Shown piece by piece: positions 17,625 through 27,863 of a stretch of 64,000 nt of DNA. The DNA is from Clostridium bornimense. GTDB taxonomy: Bacteria > Bacillota > Clostridia > Clostridiales > Clostridiaceae. The first letter of the stretch is position 1. Each line of letters opens with the position of its first letter. The translations under genes were made by a program, and so were the position numbers. The notes beneath the pieces are model-generated. The model saw only the letters and a program-made list of their open reading frames with translations, was not told where the DNA came from and made no database searches. The stretch lies in the NCBI RefSeq assembly GCF_000577895.1, contig NZ_HG917868.1:2852001-2916000 (forward strand), in the 5' to 3' direction.

Positions 17625-19865
17625 CTAATTACAAAATTGTAATGATATTTTATTATCTTTAATAATTAACATTGCTTTAAACTCATTTCCATTCTTCGAT
17701 TTAAACCCTGAAATGACATCTGTTCTTTTATTTTTTATTAAAGAATATATTTCTTTATCCCCTATTTTTACTCCACAAATTTCTCCTACAAAAAAACTAC
17801 ATCCATTATTAAAATTAGTACAATTATACCCTTTTGAGTTTCTTCTAACAAGTCCCCTGTTGCAAATTGGACATATACCCAATACTTTACTTTCTGTTGG
17901 TTCTTTCAATTTTTTGTCTTCAATCACTTTTTTAAAAAGACTTTTACCATCTACAAGCCTACCTCGCCTCATGGCTTTAGCTATATTAGACTTTATATAC
18001 TTCTCCAGTTTTTCCATAAAAACATTACTTTCTATCTCCTTATCGCATACCTGCTTCAATCCTTTTTCCCAAGATGCAGTTAATATAGGATTTAGTAATG
18101 ATGGCACTGAATCTTTAATAACTTCATATATAAGTTCACCCTTTGTTGTAGGTGATATAATTTGTGTCTTATTATTAGTCGATATATATCCTATGTTATT
18201 AAGTTTTTTTATAATTTCTCCTCTAGTAGCTGAAGTACCTATTCCTGTATTGATTATATGTTCCCTAAGTTCTTCATCTTCTATAAGCTTTCCAGCATTC
18301 TCCATAGCTAATATTATTGACCCTGAAGAATATCTTTTAGGCGGTGATGTTTCACCCTCCTTTATTGTCAATTCATTCAAATTCAATAATGCTCCTTTTT
18401 TTAACTTATCAACTAATTCTTTCGATATCTTATCTTCTCTTTCCTTAGTCTTATCTTCAGTATAAATCTTCATATATCCTTCATCTACTAAAGTCTTAGA
18501 AGAAGCAAAAAAGCTTTCTCCATCTAATACTACTTCCACAGCAACCTTTGAAAACTTAGCTGGATCTAAAAATATTGCTAAGAATCTTCTAAGTATATAT
18601 TCATATACTTTAAATGACTTATCTTTTAATCCATTTAAGTTATTCAATCCTTCTCCTGTAGGTATTATGGCATAGTGGTCTGTAATTTTTTTATCGTCTA
18701 CATATTTAGTCTTATTTATATTCTGATATGATTTATTTTCTAATATCATATTTACAGCATCTGATATATCTTTATTTTGATAGTTTTTCAACTTACTTAT
18801 CGTCTTACCTATTTCTTTTCCTACTGCTGTAGATAAAACTCTGGCATCAGTTCTAGGATATGTCACTAGTTTTTTTTCATAAAGTTCTTGAACTATGCTT
18901 AATGTTTCTTCTGGTGGTATCTTAAGTCTCTTCGAACAAAGATTTTGAATTTCTGCTAAATTAAATAATAACGGTGCATTTTTCTTCTCTGTATGTTTAG
19001 TTATTGATTTAACCACAGCAAATTTTCCATCTACTGAATCTATAAACTCCTCTGCATCTTCTTTTTTCTTAAAACCAGAATCACTATATAACTTTGGCGA
19101 ATCTTTAACTCTAGATTCATCTGTTACTTTCCATTCAGTACTTAAAACTTCTTCATTTAATGTGAAACTACCTTGTATTTTATAAAAGTAATCTTTTACG
19201 AAGTTTTTTATATCCCTTTCTCTATCAACTATCATTCCTAAAACACAACTCATTACTCGTCCTACTGCTATTACAGTAAAATCTTCATTTAATACTTGTG
19301 CTAATGCATCTCCATATATTAATGTAAGCAATCTAGAAAAGTTAATTCCTTGCAGATAATCTTCTTTTGCCCTCAAATAAGCCGAATCTGACAATGCATC
19401 ATATTCCTCTAAATCCTTAGCTTCTTTTATTCCTCTTTTTATTTCTTCTTCAGTTTGTGAATCAATCCAAACTCTTTTCTTTTTCTTACCTTCTACGCCT
19501 ACCATATCGTCTACTAATCTATATATGTATTCTCCTTCTCGTCCTGAGTCGGTACATACATATATTGTATCTATATCATCACGTTTTAATAGTGATGCCA
19601 CTATATCAAATTGCTTTTTAACTGCCGGTATTACTTCATACTTATATGTATCCGGTATAAATGGTAGTGTATTTAAACTCCAAGTTTTTAGTTTTGCATC
19701 ATAAGCTTCTGGATAACACATTGTAACTAAATGTCCAACACACCATGTAAATACAGAATTTTCTCCTTCGATATATCCATCTCTTCGAGTAGATTTTACA
19801 TTTAATAGTTTTACGTAATCCATTGCTACTGATGGTTTCTCTGTTATAAATAAAGCCTTTTTCAT
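17625..19865 (-). CDS. topB: Type IA DNA topoisomerase, topoisomerase III family
   Basis: Relaxes and decatenates DNA by single-strand passage. The 746-residue protein has the N-terminal TOPRIM domain (LFITEKPSVAMDY; acidic cluster in TDSGREGE), the domain with LRAKEDYLQGINFSRLLT, the active-site tyrosine in LVTYPRTDARVLS and GIGTSATRGEII. A C-terminal zinc finger (CPIC...C...C, about 670-700) is present. The middle acid of the usual DxDxE TOPRIM triad is Gly. The gene is divergent from birA and heads a two-gene operon. Confidence 0.88.
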   Translation of the reverse strand: MKKALFITEKPSVAMDYVKLLNVKSTRRDGYIEGENSVFTWCVGHLVTMCYPEAYDAKLKTWSLNTLPFIPDTYKYEVIPAVKKQFDIVASLLKRDDIDTIYVCTDSGREGEYIYRLVDDMVGVEGKKKKRVWIDSQTEEEIKRGIKEAKDLEEYDALSDSAYLRAKEDYLQGINFSRLLTLIYGDALAQVLNEDFTVIAVGRVMSCVLGMIVDRERDIKNFVKDYFYKIQGSFTLNEEVLSTEWKVTDESRVKDSPKLYSDSGFKKKEDAEEFIDSVDGKFAVVKSITKHTEKKNAPLLFNLAEIQNLCSKRLKIPPEETLSIVQELYEKKLVTYPRTDARVLSTAVGKEIGKTISKLKNYQNKDISDAVNMILENKSYQNINKTKYVDDKKITDHYAIIPTGEGLNNLNGLKDKSFKVYEYILRRFLAIFLDPAKFSKVAVEVVLDGESFFASSKTLVDEGYMKIYTEDKTKEREDKISKELVDKLKKGALLNLNELTIKEGETSPPKRYSSGSIILAMENAGKLIEDEELREHIINTGIGTSATRGEIIKKLNNIGYISTNNKTQIISPTTKGELIYEVIKDSVPSLLNPILTASWEKGLKQVCDKEIESNVFMEKLEKYIKSNIAKAMRRGRLVDGKSLFKKVIEDKKLKEPTESKVLGICPICNRGLVRRNSKGYNCTNFNNGCSFFVGEICGVKIGDKEIYSLIKNKRTDVISGFKSKNGNEFKAMLIIKDNKISLQFCN

Positions 19866-19948
19866 AAAATCACCATTTTGATTATATCATAACTACTTTT
19901 TATTATATAATGTTTTTATAACACATTTTATTTTGGGGGAATAAGTTA

Positions 19949-20926
19949 ATGAAAGATAAGATATTATCACTACTAAAAAAAAATAACTTTGACTACGTAT
20001 CTGGTGAAGTTATATCTAAAGAATTAAATATAACTCGATCAGCTATTTGGAAATACATGAAGTCACTTAAAGAAGATGGCTATATAATAGACTCTGTTAC
20101 AAATAAGGGATATCTTTTAGTATCTGGCCCCGACGTAATTACTTATGGTGAAGTTTACAATTCACTAACTACTAAATACATAGGTCGTAACTATAATTAT
20201 TTTTCTACTATAGATTCTACATCAACAAAAGCAAAAGATTTAGCCAGCAAAAACTCTCCTGAAGGAACTATTGTTATATCTGAAATTCAAACTGGTGGTC
20301 GTGGTAGAATGGGTAGACATTGGATTTCTCCTTATGGCAAAGGGCTATCTTTTTCTATAATTCTTAGACCTAATGTTGATCCTTATAGTGTAGGAATACT
20401 AACATTTGTAGCTGCAGCTGCAATTCATAAATCTTTAGAATCTTTTAATATAAACACTACTATAAAATGGCCTAATGATATATACTTGGACAATAAAAAA
20501 GTATGCGGTATATTAACAGAATTAAATTGTGAACTTTCCTCTGTTAACTATGTTGTTCTAGGTATCGGCTTAAATGTAAACTTAACATTAGAAGACTATC
20601 CTAGTGATATCCAAAACATAGCTACATCATTAAAAATACACTGTGGTCAAGATATATCAAGACAGACATTACTTGCATCTATCCTTAATAACTTTGAAAT
20701 ATTTTATGAAAAATATAAAAATAATGATATCACAGAGGCTCTTTCAATCTGTAGAAATTATTCTAATGTTATAAATAAAGAAGTTTACTTATTAAATAAA
20801 AATTCTTCTGAAAAAGTCTTTGTTAAAAATTTAAACGATGACGGTAGTTTATTAGTTATTGATGACAAAAATGAAGAAAAAATTATTTACTCAGGTGAAA
20901 TATCCGTTAGGGCAGTGCACAGTTAA
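19949..20926 (+). CDS. birA: Bifunctional biotin-protein ligase and biotin operon repressor
   Basis: Activates biotin to biotinyl-AMP and attaches it to carboxylase carrier proteins such as AccB, encoded 4 kb away. The 325-residue protein has an N-terminal winged helix (VISKELNITRSAIWKYMKSL), so it should also repress biotin genes; the catalytic GGRGRMGRHW loop, KWPNDIYLDNKKVCGIL and a C-terminal SH3-like domain. A GGGGGA site sets the start. The last three codons (Val-His-Ser) fall inside a GTGCAC-type repeat, so the C-terminus may have been reshaped by it. Confidence 0.92.
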   Translation: MKDKILSLLKKNNFDYVSGEVISKELNITRSAIWKYMKSLKEDGYIIDSVTNKGYLLVSGPDVITYGEVYNSLTTKYIGRNYNYFSTIDSTSTKAKDLASKNSPEGTIVISEIQTGGRGRMGRHWISPYGKGLSFSIILRPNVDPYSVGILTFVAAAAIHKSLESFNINTTIKWPNDIYLDNKKVCGILTELNCELSSVNYVVLGIGLNVNLTLEDYPSDIQNIATSLKIHCGQDISRQTLLASILNNFEIFYEKYKNNDITEALSICRNYSNVINKEVYLLNKNSSEKVFVKNLNDDGSLLVIDDKNEEKIIYSGEISVRAVHS

Positions 20927-20940
20927 TTCAGTGCACTGAA
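20911..20940. repeat. GTGCAC-type short dispersed repeat at the birA stop codon
   Basis: CAGTGCACAGTTAATTCAG followed by TGCACTG; related units occur at 5015-5042 and a 13-base match (TTAATTCAGTGCA) at about 10247-10259. It spans the birA stop codon. Confidence 0.5.
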
Positions 20941-20942
20941 AA

Positions 20943-20987
20943 AAGCTATCGTTCACGAATTTTCACTCGTTTTACGATAGCTTCTAA
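20943..20987. terminator. Bidirectional terminator between birA and accA
   Basis: AAGCTATCGT at 20943-20952 pairs perfectly with ACGATAGCTT at 20974-20983, flanked by A and T runs. It can end both convergent transcripts. Confidence 0.85.
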
Positions 20988-20992
20988 AAAAC

Positions 20993-21799
20993 TTATAATA
21001 TATCGAACTCTCCAAAGCTTCTAAACTTTGCATATCTATCTCTAATAAGATTACTCTTATCTACTTCTATCAATTCTTTTAACTCTTTATATAATTCATC
21101 TTTTATTCTTTGCGCCACTAAATCTACATCATTATGAGCGCCTCCATTTGGTTCTTTTATAATTTTATCTATAATTCCTAAATTAAATAAACTATCTGCA
21201 GTCATTTTCATTAATTCTGCAGCTTCTTTTGCTCTAGCCCCATCTTTCCATAGTATTGAAGCAAATCCTTCCGGTGATAATATTGAGTATACAGAATTTT
21301 CTAGCATCCATACTCTATCAGCAACGGCTAATGCCAATGCTCCACCACTACCGCCTTCACCTATTATAATTGATATTACAGGTGTCCTTAGCTTACTCAT
21401 TTCAAATAAATTTCTAGCTATTGCTTCACCTTGCCCTCTTTCTTCTGCTCCAACCCCACAAAATGCTCCAGCTGTATTTATAAAATTTATTACAGGCCTA
21501 TTAAATTTTTCTGCATTTTTCATAAGCCTTAAAGCTTTCCTATATCCTTCTGGATAAGGCGCTCCAAAATTTCTTTCTATATTTTCTTTTAAATCTTTTC
21601 CCTTTTGTATACCTATTACTGTAACAGGAATCTCTTCTAAAAAACCAATTCCTCCAACTACAGCTTTATCATCTCTAAAGTTTCTATCTCCTTTTAGTTC
21701 TATAAAGTCAGTGAATATTCTTTCTATCAAATCCAATGTTGTTGGTCTCTCAACCATTCTAGATAATACTACTTTATCCCATGCATTTAATTTACTCAT
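20993..21799 (-). CDS. accA: Acetyl-CoA carboxylase carboxyltransferase subunit alpha
   Basis: With AccD, transfers the carboxyl group from carboxybiotin to acetyl-CoA, giving malonyl-CoA. The 268-residue crotonase-fold protein shows [20 protein letters not shown], the [23 protein letters not shown] oxyanion-hole region and [10 protein letters not shown]. It is shorter than the E. coli subunit, as is common in clostridia. Its ATG directly follows the accD stop (TAAATG), so translation is coupled. It is the last gene of the fatty acid operon. Confidence 0.95.
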   Translation of the reverse strand: MSKLNAWDKVVLSRMVERPTTLDLIERIFTDFIELKGDRNFRDDKAVVGGIGFLEEIPVTVIGIQKGKDLKENIERNFGAPYPEGYRKALRLMKNAEKFNRPVINFINTAGAFCGVGAEERGQGEAIARNLFEMSKLRTPVISIIIGEGGSGGALALAVADRVWMLENSVYSILSPEGFASILWKDGARAKEAAELMKMTADSLFNLGIIDKIIKEPNGGAHNDVDLVAQRIKDELYKELKELIEVDKSNLIRDRYAKFRSFGEFDIL

Positions 21800-22675
21800 T
21801 TATTTCACATCCCTTACATTGTGTATTTTTAATATAGTTGCTAAGATAGACTTTAAATTCTTTCTTTCTACTATTTTATCAACAAATCCATGTTCTAGTA
21901 AAAATTCAGCTGTTTGAAAATCTTCTGGTAATTCCTGCTTAATAGTTTGCTCTATTACTCTTCTTCCTGCAAATCCTATTAAGGCTTTCGGTTCAGATAA
22001 TATTATATCTCCTAACATAGCAAATGATGCTGTTACACCTCCAGTAGTTGGATCTGTTAACACTGTTATATATAATAATCCTTTATCGCTATGTTTTCCT
22101 AAAGCTGCACTAACCTTTGCCATTTGCATTAACGATACCATACCTTCTTGCATTCTAGCTCCGCCTGAACAAGTAAATATGATTATAGGCAATCTTTCCT
22201 TAGTAGCCTTTTCTACTGCAAGAGTAATCTTTTCTCCAACTACGCTACCCATACTTCCCATCATAAAGTTACTATCCATAACTGCTATTATACATGGCTT
22301 TTTTTCTATCTCTCCATATCCTGTAACTACCCCTTCAGATAAACCAGTTTTTTCTTGTATCTTTTTTATCTTACCTTCATAACCCGGATAATTTAAAGGA
22401 TTTTTAGGTGTCATGTTCTCATTAAATTCTTTAAAAGTTCCATCATCAACTATTAAACTTATTCTTTCTCTTGCATTGAGTCTGAAATATCCACCACAAT
22501 TAGGACAAACTTTTAAATTTTCTTCTACTTCTTTGTTATATAATATTTTGTTGCATTTATCACATTTAATCCACATACCATCCGGTATTGTTGGAATTTC
22601 TTCAGCATTGGCATTTATATCTTTACTTTCCTCATTACCAACAGTAAGGTATTTAGTTCTCTTAAATAGATTCAT
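21800..22675 (-). CDS. accD: Acetyl-CoA carboxylase carboxyltransferase subunit beta
   Basis: The partner of AccA. The 291-residue protein has the N-terminal zinc ribbon (CDKC and CPNC, about residues 34-60) that is diagnostic of AccD, then the crotonase-like domain with [21 protein letters not shown] and the [14 protein letters not shown] segment. I start at ATG 22675, 5 bases after AGGTGG; an in-frame GTG at 22684 lies inside that site. Confidence 0.95.
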   Translation of the reverse strand: MNLFKRTKYLTVGNEESKDINANAEEIPTIPDGMWIKCDKCNKILYNKEVEENLKVCPNCGGYFRLNARERISLIVDDGTFKEFNENMTPKNPLNYPGYEGKIKKIQEKTGLSEGVVTGYGEIEKKPCIIAVMDSNFMMGSMGSVVGEKITLAVEKATKERLPIIIFTCSGGARMQEGMVSLMQMAKVSAALGKHSDKGLLYITVLTDPTTGGVTASFAMLGDIILSEPKALIGFAGRRVIEQTIKQELPEDFQTAEFLLEHGFVDKIVERKNLKSILATILKIHNVRDVK

Positions 22676-22687
22676 AGTTACCACCTA

Positions 22688-24031
22688 CTATTTCAATATC
22701 TCCTTTTGAATAAAACCAGTATCAAAATTTCCTTTAATATAATTTTCGTTATTAAGAATTTTTAGTTGAAAATCTATATTAGTATCAATTCCTCTAATTT
22801 CATATTCACACAATGCTCTTTTCATCTTTGAGATTGCTTCTTCTCTAGTATTTCCATGTACTATAAGCTTACTTATCATAGAATCATAATATGGAGGTAT
22901 GTTATATCCTTGATATACAGCTGAGTCCACTCTTACTCCATTTCCACCAGGTACAATAAGTATCTCTACCTTTCCTGGAGACGGTGCAAAATTCATATCG
23001 GGATTTTCTGCATTTATTCTACATTCAATAGCATGACCTTCAATCTTTATATCCTCTTGATTTATAGAAAGTTCTTCTCCATTTGCTACTTGTATTTGTT
23101 CTTTGACTAAATCAATTCCTGTCACTAATTCTGTTATTGGATGCTCAACTTGTATTCTCGTGTTCATCTCCATAAAGTAAAAATTTCTATGCTTATCAAC
23201 TAAGAATTCTATTGTCCCGACACCTTTATAATTAACCGCTTTTGCTGCTCTAACAGCAGTTTCTCCCATTGTTTTTCTTAAATCCTCTGTAAGAATTAAT
23301 GATGGAGCTTCCTCTAACACCTTTTGATTTCTTCTTTGAAGCGAACAATCTCTTTCCCCTAAATGAACTACATTTCCATAATTATCAGCTAAAATTTGTA
23401 TTTCTATATGTTTAGGCTCTTCTATAAATTTTTCCATATAAATTGTATCGTCATTAAAATTGGCCTTTGCTTCACTTTTAGCTGAATTATATGCCATTTC
23501 CAAGTCATTTTCAGAATATACTATTCTGATTCCTTTTCCTCCACCTCCAGCTGCTGCTTTTATCATAAGAGGATATCCTATTTTCTTGCTCTCATTTATA
23601 GCTTCTTCTAAACTATCTATAGTTCCTTCACATCCTGGTACTATTGGAACATCAGCATTTTTCATAACTTCTCTCGCTTTTGCCTTATTTCCCATCATAT
23701 CTATAGTTTCTGCATCTGGTCCTATAAATTTAATATTACATTCTTCACACATAGATGCAAACATTGCATTCTCTGATAAAAATCCAAATCCAGGATGTAT
23801 AGCCTGAGCCCCTGTAAGAACTGCCGCACTTATAATATTACTCATATTTAAATATGAATCTTTAGATCTAGCAGGTCCAATACAAATTGCTTCATCTGCT
23901 AATTGTGTATGCAATGCATCTTTATCAGCTTCTGAATAAACTGCTACAGTTTTTATTCCCATTTCTCTACATGCTCGTATAACTCTAACAGCAATTTCTC
24001 CACGATTTGCAATTAAGACTTTCTTTATCAT
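22688..24031 (-). CDS. accC: Acetyl-CoA carboxylase, biotin carboxylase subunit
   Basis: Carboxylates the biotin of AccB using ATP and bicarbonate. The 447-residue ATP-grasp protein begins IKKVLIANRGEIAVRVIRAC, has the glycine-rich ATP loop AAAGGGGKGIRIV near residue 165, and the catalytic MEMNTRIQVEHPITE segment near 290. The length and all motifs are typical. The ribosome binding site is GGAGAGG. Confidence 0.96.
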   Translation of the reverse strand: MIKKVLIANRGEIAVRVIRACREMGIKTVAVYSEADKDALHTQLADEAICIGPARSKDSYLNMSNIISAAVLTGAQAIHPGFGFLSENAMFASMCEECNIKFIGPDAETIDMMGNKAKAREVMKNADVPIVPGCEGTIDSLEEAINESKKIGYPLMIKAAAGGGGKGIRIVYSENDLEMAYNSAKSEAKANFNDDTIYMEKFIEEPKHIEIQILADNYGNVVHLGERDCSLQRRNQKVLEEAPSLILTEDLRKTMGETAVRAAKAVNYKGVGTIEFLVDKHRNFYFMEMNTRIQVEHPITELVTGIDLVKEQIQVANGEELSINQEDIKIEGHAIECRINAENPDMNFAPSPGKVEILIVPGGNGVRVDSAVYQGYNIPPYYDSMISKLIVHGNTREEAISKMKRALCEYEIRGIDTNIDFQLKILNNENYIKGNFDTGFIQKEILK

Positions 24032-24043
24032 AATAGCCTCTCC

Positions 24044-24469
24044 TTACCCAATCATAAATGTTAATTCTCCCTCTGCCACCTTTTTACCATCTACATAAGC
24101 AGTGCCTTTTCCGACACCAGCTCTACTCTTTAAGTTTATTATTTCCATCTCTAATGTTAATACATCCCCTGGTACAACCTTGTTTCTAAACTTAACCTTA
24201 TTCATACCACCAAAGTATGCTATTTTCCCTCTATTTTGTTCCATAGATAATACTGCAATTGCACCGGTTTGTGCTAATGCCTCCATTATAAGTACTCCAG
24301 GCATTACTGGTTCTTGTGGAAAATGGCCTTGAAAAAAATACTCATTCATTGTTACAGCTTTTGATGCAACTATCCTTTTACCTTCTTCCATCTCTAAAAC
24401 CCTATCTACTAATAAAAAAGGATATCTATGTGGTAATATTTCTTGTATTTGTTTAACATCCATTATCAT
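24044..24469 (-). CDS. fabZ: 3-hydroxyacyl-[acyl-carrier-protein] dehydratase
   Basis: Dehydrates 3-hydroxyacyl-ACP in chain elongation. The 141-residue hot-dog protein has LPHRYPFLLVDRV and the active-site histidine and glutamate in FQGHFPQEPVMPGVLIMEALAQ. No FabA or separate isomerase is present in the cluster, so how unsaturated fatty acids are made cannot be read here. A GGGAAG site stands 5 bases before the ATG at 24469. Confidence 0.95.
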   Translation of the reverse strand: MIMDVKQIQEILPHRYPFLLVDRVLEMEEGKRIVASKAVTMNEYFFQGHFPQEPVMPGVLIMEALAQTGAIAVLSMEQNRGKIAYFGGMNKVKFRNKVVPGDVLTLEMEIINLKSRAGVGKGTAYVDGKKVAEGELTFMIG

Positions 24470-24479
24470 ATATACTTCC

Positions 24480-24911
24480 CTACCTTATCTTAAATAATGG
24501 CTGACCGAACTCAACCATATCTTCATTATTACAAAGTATTTCTACTATCTCTCCATCAAAATCAGAATTTATCTCATTCATTATCTTCATAGCTTCAATT
24601 ATACAAAGAGTATCTCCTTTGGATACCTTCTGACCAACTTTAACAAAATTATCTTTTTCTGGTGATGCTTTATCATAAAATGTACCTACTATTGGAGATT
24701 TAACTATTTTATATTCATCATCGCTCTTAGTTGTAGCTTCTTCACTATCTTCAATTATCATCTTACTTGGTACCGATGATTTAGTTTCAGTATTTACTAC
24801 ATTATTTTCTCTTTTTATTCTAACAGCAATTCCATTTTCTTCATACTCAAATGATGTTATAGATGATTTATCTATTAGTGTTATTAGGTCATTAATTAAC
24901 TGTTTATCCAC
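24480..24911 (-). CDS. accB: Acetyl-CoA carboxylase biotin carboxyl carrier protein
   Basis: Carries biotin between AccC and AccA/AccD. The 143-residue protein has the biotinylation motif EAMKIMNEI near residue 110, with the Lys modified by BirA, in a C-terminal lipoyl-like domain; a charged linker joins it to a helical N-terminus. I choose the GTG at 24911, 7 bases after GGGAGGT; a longer reading to 24932 would overlap the end of fabF. The GTGGATAA start happens to match a DnaA box. Confidence 0.93.
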   Translation of the reverse strand: MDKQLINDLITLIDKSSITSFEYEENGIAVRIKRENNVVNTETKSSVPSKMIIEDSEEATTKSDDEYKIVKSPIVGTFYDKASPEKDNFVKVGQKVSKGDTLCIIEAMKIMNEINSDFDGEIVEILCNNEDMVEFGQPLFKIR

Positions 24912-24916
24912 ATTAA

Positions 24917-26158
24917 TTACCTCCCATCCCACTTTCTAAAAGCAATCACTGCATTATGTCCTCCAAATCCTAATGAACTTGATAATGCAACCTGTACATC
25001 AGAATTTCTACCTTCATTAGGTGTATAATCTAAATCACACTCTTCATCTGGCACTTTATATCCCACTGTAGGTGGTATAAAACTATCTTCAATTGCTTTT
25101 ACTGCAAATATACCTTCTACTGATCCTGCTGCACCCAATAAGTGTCCTGTCATTGATTTAGTAGAACTTACTGCAACCTTGTATGCATAATCTCCTAATG
25201 CTCTTTTAATAGCTCTTGTTTCTGTTTTGTCATTCAATTCTGTAGATGTACCATGAGCATTTATATAACTAACCTCTTCTGGCTTGATATGTCCTTCTTC
25301 CATAGCTAATTCTAAAGCTCTTCCAGACATCTCTGCTGATGGATCTGGTGCTGTAATGTGGTGAGCATCACAAGTTGAACCATAGCCTACAACTTCTGCA
25401 TATATTTTAGCCCCTCTTTTAAGTGCTGATTCCATATCTTCTAAAATAAGCATACCAGCACCTTCACCCATAACGAATCCATTTCTCTCTTTATCAAATG
25501 GTATAGATGCTCTAAGTGGATCTTCGCTCTTACTTAATGCTTTCATAGATGCAAATCCAGCTACCCCCATAGGTGTTATTGGTGCTTCACTAGAACCAGC
25601 AATTATTATATCTGAATATCCATGTTTTATATTTCTAAATGCTTCACCTATACATTGTGTTCCTGTAGCACATGCAGTTACCACACTACTACATATTCCT
25701 TTAGCTCCAAATTCTATAGCTATAGTTCCAGCTACTAAATTTATAATGGACATAGGTACAAAGAAAGGTGATACTCTTCCCACACCCTTTTCATGCTTAT
25801 TTATTACTTGCTCTTCTATTGTTCCAAGTCCACCGATTCCAGAACTTACAATAACGCCAAATCTTTCTCTGTTAACTCTTTCTAGATCTATTCCTGAATC
25901 TTTTATTGCCTCTCTTGCCGCTATTACTGCAAGTTGAGTAAATCTATCCATTCTCTTAGCTTCTTTTTTTCCTAAATACTCTTCCGCATTAAAATTTTTT
26001 AATTCTCCTGCAACTTTCGCTTTATGCTCTGAAGCATCTATTAATGTAATCTTATCTATACCTACCTTACCTTCTTTAACTCCATTCCAACTTTCTTCAA
26101 CATTTAATCCTAGCGGTGTTAACGCACCTAATCCTGTAACAACTACTCTTCTTTCCAT
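24917..26158 (-). CDS. fabF: Beta-ketoacyl-ACP synthase II
   Basis: Condenses malonyl-ACP with acyl-ACP. The 413-residue thiolase-fold enzyme has the Cys-His-His triad: Cys in VVTACATGTQCIG, His in NAHGTSTELND and His in KSMTGHLLGAAG. It is the only elongating condensing enzyme in the cluster. The ribosome binding site is GGAGGG. Confidence 0.96.
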   Translation of the reverse strand: MERRVVVTGLGALTPLGLNVEESWNGVKEGKVGIDKITLIDASEHKAKVAGELKNFNAEEYLGKKEAKRMDRFTQLAVIAAREAIKDSGIDLERVNRERFGVIVSSGIGGLGTIEEQVINKHEKGVGRVSPFFVPMSIINLVAGTIAIEFGAKGICSSVVTACATGTQCIGEAFRNIKHGYSDIIIAGSSEAPITPMGVAGFASMKALSKSEDPLRASIPFDKERNGFVMGEGAGMLILEDMESALKRGAKIYAEVVGYGSTCDAHHITAPDPSAEMSGRALELAMEEGHIKPEEVSYINAHGTSTELNDKTETRAIKRALGDYAYKVAVSSTKSMTGHLLGAAGSVEGIFAVKAIEDSFIPPTVGYKVPDEECDLDYTPNEGRNSDVQVALSSSLGFGGHNAVIAFRKWDGR

Positions 26159-26177
26159 ATTAATAACCCTCCAGTTT

Positions 26178-26921
26178 TTAATTCATAGTCATTCCGCCAT
26201 CTACTGCGATGACTTGACCTGTAATATAATCTGATAAGTTACTTCCTAAGAATAATGCTAAATTAGCTACATCCTCAGGATTACCTAATTTTTTAAGTGG
26301 TATAGATGTTTCCATAGATTCTTTAAGCTTATCTGGTAACACTTCTGTCATATCTGTTTGTATAAATCCTGGTGCAATAGCATTTACATTTATACCTCTT
26401 CCACCAAGCTCTCTAGCTATAGATTTAGTAAGACCTATTATTCCAGCCTTTGATGCTGAATAATTTGATTGTCCTGCATTTCCTACCAATCCAACAACAG
26501 AAGAAATATTTATTATTTTTCCACTTCTTTGCTTCATCATGATAGATGTAGCAGCTTTTACTGTATTAAATGTTCCTTTAAGATTTGTATTGATAACAGA
26601 ATCAAAATCTTCTTCTTTCATTCTTATAATAAGTCCATCTTTAGTTATTCCTGCATTATTAACTAATATATCAAGTTTACCTAATCCTTCTACTGTTTCT
26701 TTTACTATTCTATTTGCATCTTCTAATATAGCTACATCTCCTTGAACCGGTAATACTTTTACACCTTTACACTCTAATTCTCTCACAAGATTTTTTAAGT
26801 CTTCATTATCACGTCTATAATTTAGAGCTATATCAGCACCATTTTCAGCAAACTTTAAAGCTATTGCCTTCCCTATTCCTCTAGTAGCTCCTGTTATTAA
26901 TGCAACCTTCCCTTTTAACAT
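26178..26921 (-). CDS. fabG: 3-oxoacyl-[acyl-carrier-protein] reductase
   Basis: NADPH-dependent reductase of the elongation cycle. The 247-residue short-chain dehydrogenase has TGATRGIGKAIA for cofactor binding, NNAGIT, and the catalytic Ser, Tyr and Lys in ISSVVG and YSASKAG. I start at ATG 26921 after AGGAGG; the in-frame upstream start at 26939 overlaps the fabD stop. Confidence 0.95.
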   Translation of the reverse strand: MLKGKVALITGATRGIGKAIALKFAENGADIALNYRRDNEDLKNLVRELECKGVKVLPVQGDVAILEDANRIVKETVEGLGKLDILVNNAGITKDGLIIRMKEEDFDSVINTNLKGTFNTVKAATSIMMKQRSGKIINISSVVGLVGNAGQSNYSASKAGIIGLTKSIARELGGRGINVNAIAPGFIQTDMTEVLPDKLKESMETSIPLKKLGNPEDVANLALFLGSNLSDYITGQVIAVDGGMTMN

Positions 26922-26931
26922 ATTGCGCCTC

Positions 26932-27861
26932 CTATCCATTAATAGTTGAAATTGTCTTTTCCAAAGATGCTATGTCTTCTACATTTAAAGTAATCAGTTT
27001 TCTATCAACTTTTTTAACAAAACCACTTAATACTTTTCCTGGACCTAACTCTATAAATGTGTCAAATCCATCGTCAACAAGTTTTTCTATTATATTTACC
27101 CATTTTACTGAACTCATAACTTGAGCTTCCAATAAATCTTTTATCTCACTTATACATTTTACATAGTTTCCTGTTACATTAGTTAATAATGGCACCTTTG
27201 TTTCAGAAAAATTTACATTTTCCAATTCTTTTCTTAGCTTCTCAGCTGCTGGTTTTAACAAAGATGTATGAAATGGCCCTGAAACTACTAATGGAACAGC
27301 TCTTCTAGCTCCTAGTTCTTTAGCTTTTTCTGACGCTTTTTCAACAGCTTCTATCTCTCCACCAATAACCATTTGCTCTTTGGTATTGTAATTAGCTATC
27401 TCAACAACTCCAAATTCGCTTCCATATTCACAAGCTTCTTGTAATTTTTCTTTGCTAAGACCCATAACAGCAACCATACTACCTTTTCCTGCTGGAACAG
27501 CTTCTTGCATGAACTTTCCTCTTTTTCTTACTAAAGCTACTCCTTCTTCAAAAGTAAGTGACCCTGATGCAATAAGTGCTGAATACTCACCTAATGATAG
27601 CCCTGCCACAGCTTCTGCTTCTATTCCTTTACTCCTTAGTACCTCTAATGCAGCTATAGACATTGTTAATATAGCTGGTTGTGTATTTTCTGTTCTATTT
27701 AGCTCATCTTCCTTATTAAAAATTATTTCTTTTAAATCTATTCCTAATACTTCATTTGCCTTATTAAATACATTTCTTGCTTCTTCATAATTATCATAAA
27801 GTTCTCTACCCATATTTTTATATTGTGCCCCTTGGCCTGAAAATAAAAATGCTATCTTCAT
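26932..27861 (-). CDS. fabD: Malonyl-CoA:ACP transacylase
   Basis: Loads malonyl units onto ACP. The 309-residue protein has FLFSGQGAQYKNMG at the N-terminus, the nucleophile serine in GLSLGEYSALIASG near residue 90, and the catalytic histidine in VSGPFHTSLL. The site AAGGAG precedes the start. The stop codon lies in the ribosome binding site region of fabG. Confidence 0.95.
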   Translation of the reverse strand: MKIAFLFSGQGAQYKNMGRELYDNYEEARNVFNKANEVLGIDLKEIIFNKEDELNRTENTQPAILTMSIAALEVLRSKGIEAEAVAGLSLGEYSALIASGSLTFEEGVALVRKRGKFMQEAVPAGKGSMVAVMGLSKEKLQEACEYGSEFGVVEIANYNTKEQMVIGGEIEAVEKASEKAKELGARRAVPLVVSGPFHTSLLKPAAEKLRKELENVNFSETKVPLLTNVTGNYVKCISEIKDLLEAQVMSSVKWVNIIEKLVDDGFDTFIELGPGKVLSGFVKKVDRKLITLNVEDIASLEKTISTING

Positions 27862-27863
27862 AT

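Noticed and set aside
17713-18465. Rightward open reading frame of 250 codons
   Set aside because: A shadow of topB on the opposite strand; its hydrophobic look comes from the complementary codons of charged residues.
24903-24911. Single DnaA box TTATCCACA
   Set aside because: An isolated match over the start of accB (GTG GAT AAA); likely chance, with no companion boxes.
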